The notes: generated by a model from the letters alone, not told the origin. Positions 1-7,459 are shown, counted from the stretch's first letter. The stretch: DNA of 17,784 nt from Candidatus Saccharibacteria bacterium UBA5152 (GCA_002413755.1 DHXQ01000026.1:1-17784), one strand, 5' to 3'. Program-made: numbers and translations.

Positions 1-69
1 AGTCGTTTAAGTTTCCGCGAACACGCCAGCAAGGGTGAAATCCCGGGCGTCACTAAATCAAGTTGGTAG
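1..69 (+). CDS. rpsN: 30S ribosomal protein S14 (uS14), 3' end only
   Basis: The first 22 codons are the C-terminal end of S14, a small-subunit head protein. The reading frame ends in FREHASKGEIPGVTKSSW followed by TAG, which matches the conserved S14 ending (REA..GEIPGLKKASW in E. coli). The gene enters from outside the window, so its start and N-terminal half are unseen. In zinc-binding S14 the residues just before FRE form the second CxxC pair (typically CRIC). Here they are SRLS, so the protein is of the zinc-independent type, at least for this half of the site. The gene lies 16 nt before rpsH, in the usual spc-operon order. Confidence 0.9.
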   Translation, partial: SRLSFREHASKGEIPGVTKSSW

Positions 70-85
70 AAAGGAGTAAATACAG

Positions 86-484
86 ATGATTACAACAACA
101 GACCCTATCGCTGATATGCTCACTCGGATACGCAACGCGATTGCCGTTCGCAAACACGAAGTCAGCATGCCCCACAGCAACGCCAAAGAAGCAGTCGCGA
201 AACTCCTCAAGGAGAGCGGCTTCTTAGCCCGCGTCAGCACCAGCGGCGAGAAAGTTGGCAAGACCCTGACTATTCTCATCAATGACGAGTCAGAGAACGC
301 CAAAATTACCGAAATTTCCCGCATGAGCAAGCCTGGCCGTCGTTACTACGTCGGTGCCAAGGAAATCCCAACAGTTAAGCGCGGCCGTGGTGTCGTTATC
401 GTCTCTACCTCAAAAGGTATGATGACTGGTAAAGCCGCAATCGCTGCCGGCGTTGGCGGTGAATTAATTTGTAAGGTTTACTAA
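86..484 (+). CDS. rpsH: 30S ribosomal protein S8 (uS8)
   Basis: S8 binds the central domain of 16S rRNA and is a primary assembly protein; in E. coli it also represses the spc operon by binding the rplE mRNA. The protein has 132 residues, the usual size. It starts with the typical TDPIADMLTRIRNAI block and ends with the conserved GGELICKVY type of tail. The central SKPGRRYYVG and C-terminal RGRGVVIVSTSKGMMTG segments are family hallmarks. The ATG is preceded by AAGGAG at 71-76 with 9 nt spacing. The order rpsN-rpsH is canonical. The next gene downstream is an unexpected small ORF instead of rplF. Confidence 0.97.
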   Translation: MITTTDPIADMLTRIRNAIAVRKHEVSMPHSNAKEAVAKLLKESGFLARVSTSGEKVGKTLTILINDESENAKITEISRMSKPGRRYYVGAKEIPTVKRGRGVVIVSTSKGMMTGKAAIAAGVGGELICKVY

Positions 485-485
485 C

Positions 486-677
486 ATGACGACTACAGAA
501 GCTACCATCACCCAATTTCCCGTTGAACCACTTGAAGATTTATATGCCTCACGTGGATCGAAAGATGAGACGGCACGTGCTGCTATATGGCAGCTGGTCC
601 AAGGTCTTGTCGAATTTGGTGTTAGCCCAGCGGATGTAGCGCATCACCTTACAGAAGAAGCAAAGAAAGTTAACTAA
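486..677 (+). CDS. Hypothetical 63-residue protein inserted in the spc operon
   Basis: I do not recognise this protein. It sits between rpsH (1 nt upstream) and rplF (9 nt downstream), where other bacteria have no gene. It is preceded by AAGG at 473-476 (9 nt spacing) inside the end of rpsH, so it should be translated with its neighbours at ribosomal-protein levels. Residues 1-13 are Thr-rich and probably disordered. Residues about 14-62 look mostly helical, with two amphipathic stretches (DETARAAIWQLVQGLVEFG and SPADVAHHLTEEAKK). It is acidic, unlike its basic ribosomal neighbours, and has no Cys, no membrane segment and no signal peptide. The tight packing and clean reading frame favour a real gene. 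A ribosome-associated or translation-linked role is inferred from position only. Confidence 0.75.
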   Translation: MTTTEATITQFPVEPLEDLYASRGSKDETARAAIWQLVQGLVEFGVSPADVAHHLTEEAKKVN

Positions 678-686
678 AGGAATAAT

Positions 687-1226
687 ATGAGTCGAGTTGG
701 AAAACTACCGATCGAAATCCCGAACGGCGTGACAATCACTGTCGACTCTGACACCATTACGGTGACAGGGCCTAAAGGCACGTTGACACAGTTCACGCTG
801 GAAGGTATAGATATCAAACAAGCAGACGGTGTCCTGACAGTCAGCCGTAATGACGATATGCCAAAAAACCGTGCCAAGCACGGCTTAATGCGCGCCCTGA
901 TCAACAACATGGTCCTCGGTGTCACCACCGGCTTCAGCAAAAAGCTGGAGATCACTGGTGTTGGTTACCGCGTTGCCATGGCTGGAGCTGGCCTGAAACT
1001 GAACCTCGGTTTCTCGCACGACGTAAACTTTGCGCTGCCGCAAGGCATTACCGCCGCTGTCGAGCAAAACACTATTACGATCAGTGGTAACAGCAAGCAG
1101 CAAGTCGGACAGATTGCCGCTGAAATCCGCGCTCTGAAGAAGCCTGAACCATACAAGGGTAAGGGTATTAAATACGAAGGCGAGCGCATTATCCGCAAGT
1201 CTGGTAAATCCGGAAAGGACAAGTAG
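687..1226 (+). CDS. rplF: 50S ribosomal protein L6 (uL6)
   Basis: L6 lies near the sarcin-ricin loop and factor-binding region of the large subunit. The protein has 179 residues against about 177 in E. coli. It starts MSRVGKLPIEIPNGV, an almost invariant L6 opening, and has the second-domain signature KKPEPYKGKGIKYEGE near residues 151-166. Two tandem L6 folds are expected, about residues 1-80 and 81-170, with a short basic tail. The start is supported by AAAGGAA at 676-682, 4 nt before the ATG. Confidence 0.97.
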   Translation: MSRVGKLPIEIPNGVTITVDSDTITVTGPKGTLTQFTLEGIDIKQADGVLTVSRNDDMPKNRAKHGLMRALINNMVLGVTTGFSKKLEITGVGYRVAMAGAGLKLNLGFSHDVNFALPQGITAAVEQNTITISGNSKQQVGQIAAEIRALKKPEPYKGKGIKYEGERIIRKSGKSGKDK

Positions 1227-1235
1227 GGCATAACT

Positions 1236-1592
1236 ATGAATAATCTTGCACGTAAACTACAAACCCGCGCTATCCGTAAAAACCGGATTCGCACCACCGT
1301 CAGCGGCACAACTGCCCGCCCACGGCTGGCTGTTCATATCAGCCTGCTGCATGTCACCGCTCAGATTATCGATGACACTACTCACAAAACTATCGTCTAT
1401 GCTTCGACCGTTGGTCAGAAGCAGGCCACTGGCACTTTAACTGAAAAGGCTGCCTGGGTTGGCGCTGAGATCGCCAAAAAGGCCAAAGCTGCCAAAATCA
1501 CGACTATCGTTTTCGACCGTGGTGGCCGCCAGTATCATGGCCGCGTCAAAGCATTAGCTGACGCTGCTCGTAACGCAGGATTGGAGTTCTAA
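1236..1592 (+). CDS. rplR: 50S ribosomal protein L18 (uL18)
   Basis: L18 binds 5S rRNA in the central protuberance. The 118-residue length fits the family. The basic N-terminus (KLQTRAIRKNRIRTTVSGT) followed by ARPRLAVHIS, and the ending FDRGGRQYHGRVKALADA, are diagnostic. The gene lies 9 nt after rplF. The RBS is weak (AGTAGGG around 1222-1228 overlaps the rplF stop), which suggests translational coupling. The next gene, rpsE, begins 1 nt after its stop codon. Confidence 0.96.
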   Translation: MNNLARKLQTRAIRKNRIRTTVSGTTARPRLAVHISLLHVTAQIIDDTTHKTIVYASTVGQKQATGTLTEKAAWVGAEIAKKAKAAKITTIVFDRGGRQYHGRVKALADAARNAGLEF

Positions 1593-1593
1593 T

Positions 1594-2307
1594 ATGGCTG
1601 AGCAAACTACAGCTACAAACACTGCACCAGCCGCAACGCAGACACCTGCGTACAGCCCATCACAAGGTGGCCGCGGCGGTAACGACAACCGTGGCCGTGG
1701 TGGTAATGACCGCCGTCCACGCCGCCCGGAAATGCAACCAGAAGAAAAGCAATTTGACGAGCGTACGCTGCACGTTGACCGCGTGGCCCGCGTTGTTAAG
1801 GGCGGCCGCCGCTTCCGTTTCCGCGCTCTGGTTGTCGTTGGCGACCGCAAGCACAAAGTCGGTATTGGCATCGCTAAGGGTGCTGATGTCACTGCCGCCG
1901 TTACCAAAGCCACCGATGTTGCTAAGAAGCACATGGTGACAATCCCACTCTACAAAGGCACTTTGCCTCACGAAACTGAAGCCAAAGTCGCTGGTGCCAG
2001 TATCTTACTGAAGCCGGCCAGCGCTGGTACTGGTCTGATCGCCGGTGGTGTTGTCCGGACCATCTTGGAAGTTGCTGGAATTAGTAACGCTCTGAGTAAG
2101 TCTCTTGGTTCAACCAACAAAGCCAACACAGCCTACGCTACACTTGCTGCTCTCGAACTTCTGGTTCCAGCCGGCAAGTGGGTGACGACCCTCAATGACG
2201 GCAAGCGCTCAAACGCTAAGACTGACGCCAAAGATGCTAAGCCAGCAGAAAAGGCCGCGAAAGCGCCTGCTCCAAAAGCAACAGCCAAGAAAGCTGAGGA
2301 AAAATAA
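1594..2307 (+). CDS. rpsE: 30S ribosomal protein S5 (uS5) with long low-complexity N- and C-terminal extensions
   Basis: S5 helps keep decoding accurate and lines the mRNA entry channel. The conserved core runs from about residue 55 (HVDRVARVVKGGRRFRF) to about residue 205 and includes the AGGVVRTILEVAGI region. The protein has 237 residues against about 167 in E. coli. The extra length is a Thr/Ala then RGG-like N-terminal stretch (GGRGGNDNRGRGGNDRRPRR, residues 25-44) and an Ala/Lys/Pro tail of about 33 residues. The start codon lies 1 nt after rplR, with GGATTGGAG inside the rplR end as a possible RBS. The stop overlaps the rplO start as TAATG. rpmD (uL30), normally next, is absent. Confidence 0.96.
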   Translation: MAEQTTATNTAPAATQTPAYSPSQGGRGGNDNRGRGGNDRRPRRPEMQPEEKQFDERTLHVDRVARVVKGGRRFRFRALVVVGDRKHKVGIGIAKGADVTAAVTKATDVAKKHMVTIPLYKGTLPHETEAKVAGASILLKPASAGTGLIAGGVVRTILEVAGISNALSKSLGSTNKANTAYATLAALELLVPAGKWVTTLNDGKRSNAKTDAKDAKPAEKAAKAPAPKATAKKAEEK

Positions 2308-2792
2308 TGAAGTTTAACGAACTACAAACCAACCACAAGCAATCCGCCAAGCGCGTTGGTCGCGGTATTGCCGCTGGTCAGGGTAAAACCGCTGGTCGTG
2401 GTACTAAGGGCTACGGCTCACGTACCGGTTCCAAGGCAAAGCCTGGATTCGCTGGTGGCCAGAACCCGATCATGCAAGCCCTACCTAAGTTGCCTGGCTT
2501 CAAAAGTCACCGCATCAAGATGGAAGTGGTCTTTACCGACCAACTTGCCCGCGTCAACGCTAAAAATGTTGACTGTCATACTTTGGCTGAAGCTGGCTTG
2601 ATCAGCAACCCATTTGTCCGGGTTAAGCTTTTGTCACGCGGCGACATCACCAAAGCTGGTGCTGTCCACGTCCAGGGCGCCAGCAAGACCGCCGTTGCAG
2701 CCGTCGTCAAAGCCGGTGGTACAGTCACTATCGTGGCCCAGATAGGTCGCCCTGCCAGCAAAAAAGCTGACCAGAAAAAGTCCGACAAATAG
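2307..2792 (+). CDS. rplO: 50S ribosomal protein L15 (uL15)
   Basis: L15 is a late-assembling large-subunit protein that threads through 23S rRNA. The Gly/Arg-rich N-terminal segment GRGIAAGQGKTAGRGTKG (about residues 19-36) is its signature, followed by the GFAGGQNPIMQALPKLPGF motif. The 161 residues include a short Lys/Ala/Asp tail (about residues 150-161). The ATG shares a base with the rpsE stop (TAATG), and GAGGAA lies about 10 nt upstream, so translation is probably coupled to S5. It is the last gene before the secY intergenic gap. Confidence 0.96.
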   Translation: MKFNELQTNHKQSAKRVGRGIAAGQGKTAGRGTKGYGSRTGSKAKPGFAGGQNPIMQALPKLPGFKSHRIKMEVVFTDQLARVNAKNVDCHTLAEAGLISNPFVRVKLLSRGDITKAGAVHVQGASKTAVAAVVKAGGTVTIVAQIGRPASKKADQKKSDK

Positions 2793-2801
2793 GTAGTTTT
2801 T

Positions 2802-2840
2802 ACAGCTATCCTAGCTGTCTCCCGAACCTCGTTGTATACT
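2802..2840 (+). promoter_or_regulatory. rplO-secY spacer: small hairpin and candidate secY -10
   Basis: ACAGCTA (2802-2808) and TAGCTGT (2812-2818) form a perfect 7-bp stem with a 3-nt loop. No T-run follows, so it is not a clear terminator. A good -10 hexamer, TATACT, lies at 2835-2840, but the hexamer 17 bp upstream (TAGCTG, 2812-2817) is a poor -35. A start near 2847 would give secY a leader of about 50 nt. The element could boost secY expression independently of the ribosomal genes. Confidence 0.35.
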
Positions 2841-2895
2841 AGAGGGCAATGGTGTCTACAATTTCTGATATTTCAAATTCTTTGGGGGAAAACAC

Positions 2896-4413
2896 GTGAA
2901 CTGGAAAGTAATTGGTCGGTCCTTAAAAGACAAGGACATGCAAAAGCGCGTCTTCGCAGTGCTCGGTATTCTAATCGTCTATCGGGTATTGGCGCATATT
3001 CCCGTACCTATAGCTGACCCTCAAACGCTCCAACAAGTCCTATCCAACATCATTTCCAGTGGTGGTAACTCCCAATTCCTGAGCTTCCTGAACGTCTTGT
3101 CTGGTGGTGCGATTGCCAAATTCTCGATCATGATTGCCGGCCTGGGCCCATACATTAACGCCTCGATCATTATGCAGCTCCTAACCAAGGCTATACCTAA
3201 GTTAGAAGCCATGCACAAAGAGGGTGAGTATGGCCAAAAACGCATCAACCAGTACACCCGTATCCTGACATTCCCACTGGCCATTATCCAATCAATCGGT
3301 GCCATCTATCTGATCCGCCAGACCGCGCAATCTATCGGTGGTGTCGGTGATATTACAGCCAACGCCAGCCTGGGTCAGTGGGTCCTGATGGTTGCCGCCC
3401 TGACAGGGGGATCGATGCTGCTGATGTGGCTCGGCGAGCTCGTGACTGAACAGAGCCTCGGTAACGGTATCTCACTGTTAATTACCGTCGGTATTGTGAG
3501 CAGCCTGCCAACCACAGTCGCCAGCATTGGCGGCGGCATCCTTGAGAAAGGCCACACTACCACGATTTTCGGACATAATTTCGCGATTCACACCCAGTCG
3601 CTGCTGCTGGCCGCCGTTATCTTATTGGCGGTAATCATCGTGACGTTACTTGTGGTGAAACTCAATGAGGCGGCCAGAAATATTACGGTGAATTATGCCA
3701 AACGTGTCCAGGGTAACCGGGCGTACGGCGGCGTCACAACTATTCTGCCGGTCAAGCTTATTACGGCTGGTGTGGTGCCAATCATCTTCGCAGTCGCCTT
3801 CATGAGCGTCCCGACATTCGCTGGCTCGCTGTTCGCCAACTCCAGTAACGCCCACTTGCAGACGATTGCCGTCCATCTTCAGACTTGGTTCCAGCCGCCA
3901 ACCAGCGCCCAGGCATTTGCTGCTGGTGGCTGGCACTCCTACGTCTATCCCGTCGTCTACTTCCTATTGGTGTTCGTCTTCACGTATTTCTATACCAGTA
4001 TCACATTCAACTCCAAAGAAATTGCCGAGAACTTACACAAGCAGGGTGGCTTTATCGAAGATGTCCGGTCCGGTGCTCAAACCGAGAAATACCTGTCAAA
4101 GATTGTCAACCGTTTGACTTTCTCCGGAGCCCTTAGCCTGGGTCTACTAGCCTTACTGCCAATCGTGGCTCAGATGTTCCTGAGCTCCAGTATTGCCCTG
4201 GGCGGCACCAGCGTCTTGATCTTGGTCTCGGTTGCCCTGCAAACGCTGCGGGCAGTTGAATCACGGGCCCTGATGGTGACGTACGACCAGTACAGCCGTT
4301 CGGATTACTTCTACGAGCCTGAGACTGCCCTCGAAGCTGCTACCGGTGCTACCCGGCTCAAATTCTTCCGTCGAGGTAAGACGGATAAGTCGTCCGATAG
4401 CGACGAAAAATAA
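2896..4413 (+). CDS. secY: Preprotein translocase subunit SecY
   Basis: SecY is the channel-forming subunit of the SecYEG translocon in the inner membrane. It has 505 residues; E. coli SecY has 443. About ten hydrophobic segments are visible. The lateral-gate/plug region is recognisable (GGAIAKFSIMIAGLGPYINA, about residues 69-88), as is the TEQSLGNGISLLI block. The extra length lies mainly in the periplasmic loop before TM7-8 and in a charged C-terminal cytoplasmic tail ending in KSSDSDEK. The start is GTG, chosen because GGGGGAA (2884-2890) lies 5 nt upstream and the protein opens with the expected amphipathic helix. adk and map, which commonly follow secY, are not here. Confidence 0.96.
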   Translation: MNWKVIGRSLKDKDMQKRVFAVLGILIVYRVLAHIPVPIADPQTLQQVLSNIISSGGNSQFLSFLNVLSGGAIAKFSIMIAGLGPYINASIIMQLLTKAIPKLEAMHKEGEYGQKRINQYTRILTFPLAIIQSIGAIYLIRQTAQSIGGVGDITANASLGQWVLMVAALTGGSMLLMWLGELVTEQSLGNGISLLITVGIVSSLPTTVASIGGGILEKGHTTTIFGHNFAIHTQSLLLAAVILLAVIIVTLLVVKLNEAARNITVNYAKRVQGNRAYGGVTTILPVKLITAGVVPIIFAVAFMSVPTFAGSLFANSSNAHLQTIAVHLQTWFQPPTSAQAFAAGGWHSYVYPVVYFLLVFVFTYFYTSITFNSKEIAENLHKQGGFIEDVRSGAQTEKYLSKIVNRLTFSGALSLGLLALLPIVAQMFLSSSIALGGTSVLILVSVALQTLRAVESRALMVTYDQYSRSDYFYEPETALEAATGATRLKFFRRGKTDKSSDSDEK

Positions 4414-4447
4414 TGATGTATAGTTTCGCGCATATCCCTGTTAGCCC

Positions 4448-4477
4448 TTTACAAAAGGCCAGTCAGTCTGGTACAAT
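4448..4477 (+). promoter_or_regulatory. Strong infA promoter with extended -10
   Basis: TTTACA (4448-4453), an 18-bp spacer, and TACAAT (4472-4477) preceded by TG at 4469-4470 form a TGn-extended sigma-70-type promoter. The predicted start near 4484 is only about 11 nt before the infA ATG. The infA mRNA would then be nearly leaderless and have no Shine-Dalgarno site; none is visible upstream of the ATG. Confidence 0.75.
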
Positions 4478-4494
4478 AAATTGTTGTTATATTT

Positions 4495-4716
<222 letters not shown>

Positions 4717-4740
4717 AGGAACCTTTACATCACGGCATTT

Positions 4741-4845
4741 CTTGGGCGAACCTCTGCGTTCCGCGCTTACCGTACTTACTAGTACGGCTCGCTTACGGTA
4801 CTCGACGTTCATCCCAAGCTATACCGCGCTGAAAACGTTCCCGAG
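4741..4845 (+). promoter_or_regulatory. Candidate structured leader RNA ahead of rpmJ-rpsM-rpsK-rpsD-rpoA
   Basis: The 189-nt infA-rpmJ gap is long for this packed operon and contains several possible stems. CTTGGG (4741-4746) can pair with CCCAAG (4813-4818), with GAAC (4748-4751) stacking on GTTC (4807-4810). CCGTACT (4770-4776) pairs with AGTACGG (4781-4787) around a 4-nt loop. A competing stem pairs CTCGACGTT (4801-4809) with AACGT (4834-4838) plus CGAG (4842-4845). This last stem excludes the GTTC pairing, so two mutually exclusive folds are possible. In other bacteria ribosomal protein S4 represses the alpha operon or its own gene through such a leader, and rpsD lies downstream here. 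The pairings are seen; regulation by S4 or another ligand is inferred. No known riboswitch class was recognised. Confidence 0.45.
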
Positions 4846-4905
4846 AGATATTATTACAAATTTAAGCAGTGTGTCATTACCACATTCAAGGAGGCAATGA
4901 TCCGT

Positions 4906-5022
4906 ATGAAAGTACGTGCAAGTGTCAAGAAGATCAGTCCTGATGACAAGATCGTGCGCCGCAAAGGGCGTTTATATGTCATCAACAAAATGAAACCTAA
5001 GCATAAGCAGAGGCAGGGTTAA
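4906..5022 (+). CDS. rpmJ: 50S ribosomal protein L36 (bL36), cysteine-free form
   Basis: L36 is the smallest large-subunit protein and sits near 23S domains II, V and VI. The frame begins MKVRASVKKISPDDKIVRRK and ends KPKHKQRQG; 38 residues is normal. Zinc-binding L36 has a C-x2-C pair near residues 11-14 and a third Cys near 27. Here those sites are Ser11, Asp14 and Asn27, and only the His of the ligand set remains, so this is the zinc-independent form. AAGGAGG at 4888-4894 lies 11 nt before this ATG. An in-frame ATG at 4897 is only 2 nt from the RBS and would add MIR, so 4906 is preferred. The next start, rpsM, is 2 nt downstream. Confidence 0.93.
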   Translation: MKVRASVKKISPDDKIVRRKGRLYVINKMKPKHKQRQG

Positions 5023-5024
5023 GT

Positions 5025-5411
5025 ATGGCTCGCATTTCAGGAGTAACCATTCCGAATGAAAAGCAGACTTGGGTTGCTTTGACTTATGTTCACGGTATCG
5101 GCCGCAAGTCGAGCTACGATATCTTGAACGGTGCCAAAGTTGAGCCTACCGTCCGCGTCAAAGATCTGACCGATGCCGAAATTGGCCGGATTCAGGAGAT
5201 TATTAGTAACGATTACACAGTCGAAGGTGAGTTGCAGCGCATCGTTAGTGGCAACATCAAGCGTTTGAAGGATATCAACTCCTATCGCGGCCTGCGCCAC
5301 AAGGCAAACTTGCCAAGTCGTGGCCAACGCACCAAGACCAATGCCCGCACCCGCCGTGGTCGCAAATTAACTGTCGGTGGCACGGCTAAGAAAGTCGCGT
5401 CAAAGACGTAG
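5025..5411 (+). CDS. rpsM: 30S ribosomal protein S13 (uS13)
   Basis: S13 in the small-subunit head bridges to the large subunit and contacts P-site tRNA. The 128-residue protein opens MARISGVTIPNEKQTWVAL and has the helix-hairpin-type YVHGIGRKSS motif. It also has RGLRHKANLPSRGQRTKTN near residues 92-110, followed by the basic C-terminal extension that reaches the P site. It begins 2 nt after rpmJ and is followed by rpsK after 6 nt, the standard alpha-operon order. Confidence 0.97.
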   Translation: MARISGVTIPNEKQTWVALTYVHGIGRKSSYDILNGAKVEPTVRVKDLTDAEIGRIQEIISNDYTVEGELQRIVSGNIKRLKDINSYRGLRHKANLPSRGQRTKTNARTRRGRKLTVGGTAKKVASKT

Positions 5412-5417
5412 GAATTC

Positions 5418-5858
5418 ATGATGGCAGAAGCAACTATCTCTAATAAAAGTGGAAATTCTACAACCAAAGCTCCCGTAAAGGCAGCGACCAAGAAGAAGGC
5501 CAAGCGCAGCGTACCCCAGGGTCAAATGCACGTTATGGCAACTTTCAATAATACGATCATCACTTTCAGCGATAACAACGGTGGCGTCCTGGCATCATCC
5601 AGCGCTGGCGCCTGTGGTTTCCGCGGCTCCAAGAAGGGTACGGCTTACGCCGCCCAAGTCGCGGCCGAGCGTGTCGTCCAAGCCGCTAAGCAGCAATTTG
5701 GTACATCTAAGGTCGACGTCTTCATCAAAGGCGTAGGACTCGGCCGCGATGCTGCTGTCCGCGTCCTGGCTGGTGCTGACATCGCTGTTGACAGTATCAA
5801 GGATGTCACCGGCGTTCCACACGGCGGCGTTCGTCCGAAGAAAGCTAGGAGGGTCTAA
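5418..5858 (+). CDS. rpsK: 30S ribosomal protein S11 (uS11)
   Basis: S11 forms part of the platform and contacts the mRNA exit region. The core starts near residue 33 (MHVMATFNNTIITFSD) and contains GVGLGRDAAVRVLAGADI and the ending DVTGVPHGGVRPKKARRV. It has 146 residues against about 129; the excess is an N-terminal Ser/Thr/Lys/Ala extension. There are two adjacent ATGs. AGGA at 5410-5413 lies 4 nt from the first (5418) and 7 nt from the second (5421), so the true start may be 5421, giving a protein one residue shorter. Confidence 0.96.
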   Translation: MMAEATISNKSGNSTTKAPVKAATKKKAKRSVPQGQMHVMATFNNTIITFSDNNGGVLASSSAGACGFRGSKKGTAYAAQVAAERVVQAAKQQFGTSKVDVFIKGVGLGRDAAVRVLAGADIAVDSIKDVTGVPHGGVRPKKARRV

Positions 5859-5860
5859 CC

Positions 5861-6481
5861 ATGGCACGTGATACTCAATCTATTGTCAAGATGAGCCGCC
5901 GTGAAGGCTACGCCCTTCACCCCAAAGCTCACAAAGCCCTGGTCAAGCGTACCGCTATGCCAGGCCAGTCGGCTAATGGCCGATACCGTGGCAACAAAGG
6001 TAGTCAATACTCCTTGCAGCTGCGTGAAAAGCAAAAAGTTAAGCGCCTGTACGGCCTGCTCGAGAAGCAGTTCAGTAACCTGATGAAGGAAGCTACCAAG
6101 TCCCAGGGACAGTCCGGTACGCTCCTCTTACAGTTACTGGAACGCCGTGCTGACAACGTTGTCTACCGCGCTGGTTTTGCGACCAGCCGCCGGGCAGCCC
6201 GTCAGCTAGTCACCCATGGTCACTTTTTGCTGAATGGCACCCGCGTTGACATTCCATCGATCCGGATTAAGCCTGGCGATGTACTGACAGTTCGCCCCCA
6301 CAGCCAACAGACTGAATACTTCAAGAAACTTGATGATGTCAGTCCTGTCCCCCCATCGACCCCTGAATGGGTTTCCGAAAACCGGAAGAAATTTGAAGTT
6401 AAGGTCACCGGCGTACCAAGCCGTGAAGATGCTGAACCAGATATCAATGAACAACTAATTGTCGAGTACTACTCACGCTAA
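5861..6481 (+). CDS. rpsD: 30S ribosomal protein S4 (uS4), cysteine-free form
   Basis: S4 nucleates assembly of the 16S 5' domain and lines the mRNA entry channel. It has 206 residues, as in E. coli. QLREKQKVKRLYG (about residues 51-63) and an S4 RNA-binding domain (RRADNVVYRAGFATSRRAAR) are clear, and the ending IVEYYSR is typical. In the zinc form the N-terminus carries CRLCRREG plus further Cys; here the equivalent is VKMSRREG and no N-terminal Cys remains. The RBS AGGAGGG lies just upstream at the end of rpsK. As a known autoregulator in other bacteria it is a candidate ligand of the leader before rpmJ. Confidence 0.96.
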   Translation: MARDTQSIVKMSRREGYALHPKAHKALVKRTAMPGQSANGRYRGNKGSQYSLQLREKQKVKRLYGLLEKQFSNLMKEATKSQGQSGTLLLQLLERRADNVVYRAGFATSRRAARQLVTHGHFLLNGTRVDIPSIRIKPGDVLTVRPHSQQTEYFKKLDDVSPVPPSTPEWVSENRKKFEVKVTGVPSREDAEPDINEQLIVEYYSR

Positions 6482-6510
6482 ATCTATCAATAGGAGAGGA
6501 TGAAACAATA

Positions 6511-7458
6511 ATGGCACAACACATTCACACACCAGGGCTCGTAGCCGTAGATGATCACGCTGCAACCAGCGCCACATTTACAGTGGAGCCGCTGCACAGT
6601 GGCTACGGCATGACACTCGGCAACTCGCTTCGTCGTGTTTTACTTTCGAGCATTTCCGGCGCTGCAATCACCAGTTTCAAAATCGAAGGCGTGACCCACG
6701 AATTTACCACTATCAAAGGTGTTAAAGAAGATGTCGTTGACATCATGCTGAACCTCAAGGGTATTCGTTTTCGCGTTTACGGCGACGAAGTCCAAAACCT
6801 GCGCATCGTTAAAAAGGGCAAGGGCCCTGTTACTGCTAAAGACATTGAAGTAAACGCTGATGTTGAAGTCGTCAACCCGGAGCACATTATCGCTACAATC
6901 GATGACGACAAAGCTAACTTCACGATGGACCTGGTGGTTGAAGTCGGCCGCGGTTACCGCACAATCGAAGAAGGTACTGCCAAGAAAGCCAGCGACATGA
7001 TCGCCCTCGACGCAGTCTTTACTCCTGTCCTGCGTGTTCGCTACAAAGTTGAAAACACCCGCGTCGGCCAGGTAACTGACCTCGACAAGCTGCTGCTGAC
7101 CATCGAAACCGATGGTTCACTCAGTCCCCGCGATGCTTTTGAAGAATCGGCTGCTATCCTGGTTAACCAATATACTGCACTCGCCGGTACAACTCGCGTT
7201 ACCGTCCCAGAATCGACCGCCAGCAACAGCGGCTCACCACTGGCTGAAGAGCTTGGCTCTGACGAATCTGGCGCCCTCAGCACTTCTATCGAAGACCTCA
7301 ACCTATCAGCCCGCACCACCAACGCATTGATAAATAACGACATTCACACCATCAAAGACCTGTTTTCTTTGAACGATGCTGAACTGCGCGACCTCAAAGG
7401 TTTCGGCAGCAAAGCTCTTGATGAAGTGAAAGAGAAGTTAGCGGAACTGGAGCTCTAA
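6511..7458 (+). CDS. rpoA: DNA-directed RNA polymerase subunit alpha
   Basis: The alpha dimer nucleates RNA polymerase assembly; its C-terminal domain binds UP elements and activators. It has 315 residues against 329 in E. coli. The N-terminal domain carries GMTLGNSLRRVLLSSISG. A low-complexity linker (about residues 228-255) precedes the alpha-CTD, which has LSARTTNALINNDIHTIKDL and a helix-hairpin-helix near GFGSKALDEVKEKL. The Arg in the LSAR segment corresponds to the DNA-contacting Arg265 region. TAGGAGAGGA (6491-6500) lies upstream. An ATG at 6500 gives a three-codon frame (MKQ, stop) whose TAA overlaps the rpoA ATG as TAATG. Confidence 0.97.
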   Translation: MAQHIHTPGLVAVDDHAATSATFTVEPLHSGYGMTLGNSLRRVLLSSISGAAITSFKIEGVTHEFTTIKGVKEDVVDIMLNLKGIRFRVYGDEVQNLRIVKKGKGPVTAKDIEVNADVEVVNPEHIIATIDDDKANFTMDLVVEVGRGYRTIEEGTAKKASDMIALDAVFTPVLRVRYKVENTRVGQVTDLDKLLLTIETDGSLSPRDAFEESAAILVNQYTALAGTTRVTVPESTASNSGSPLAEELGSDESGALSTSIEDLNLSARTTNALINNDIHTIKDLFSLNDAELRDLKGFGSKALDEVKEKLAELEL

Positions 7459-7459
7459 C

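Noticed and set aside
1666..1730. GGxGGN repeat in rpsE as a nucleotide repeat element
   Set aside because: It is an in-frame coding low-complexity stretch (RGG-like), not a mobile or tandem DNA repeat.
2802..2818. Hairpin before secY as a terminator
   Set aside because: Only 7 bp and no T-tract; at most a weak attenuation element.
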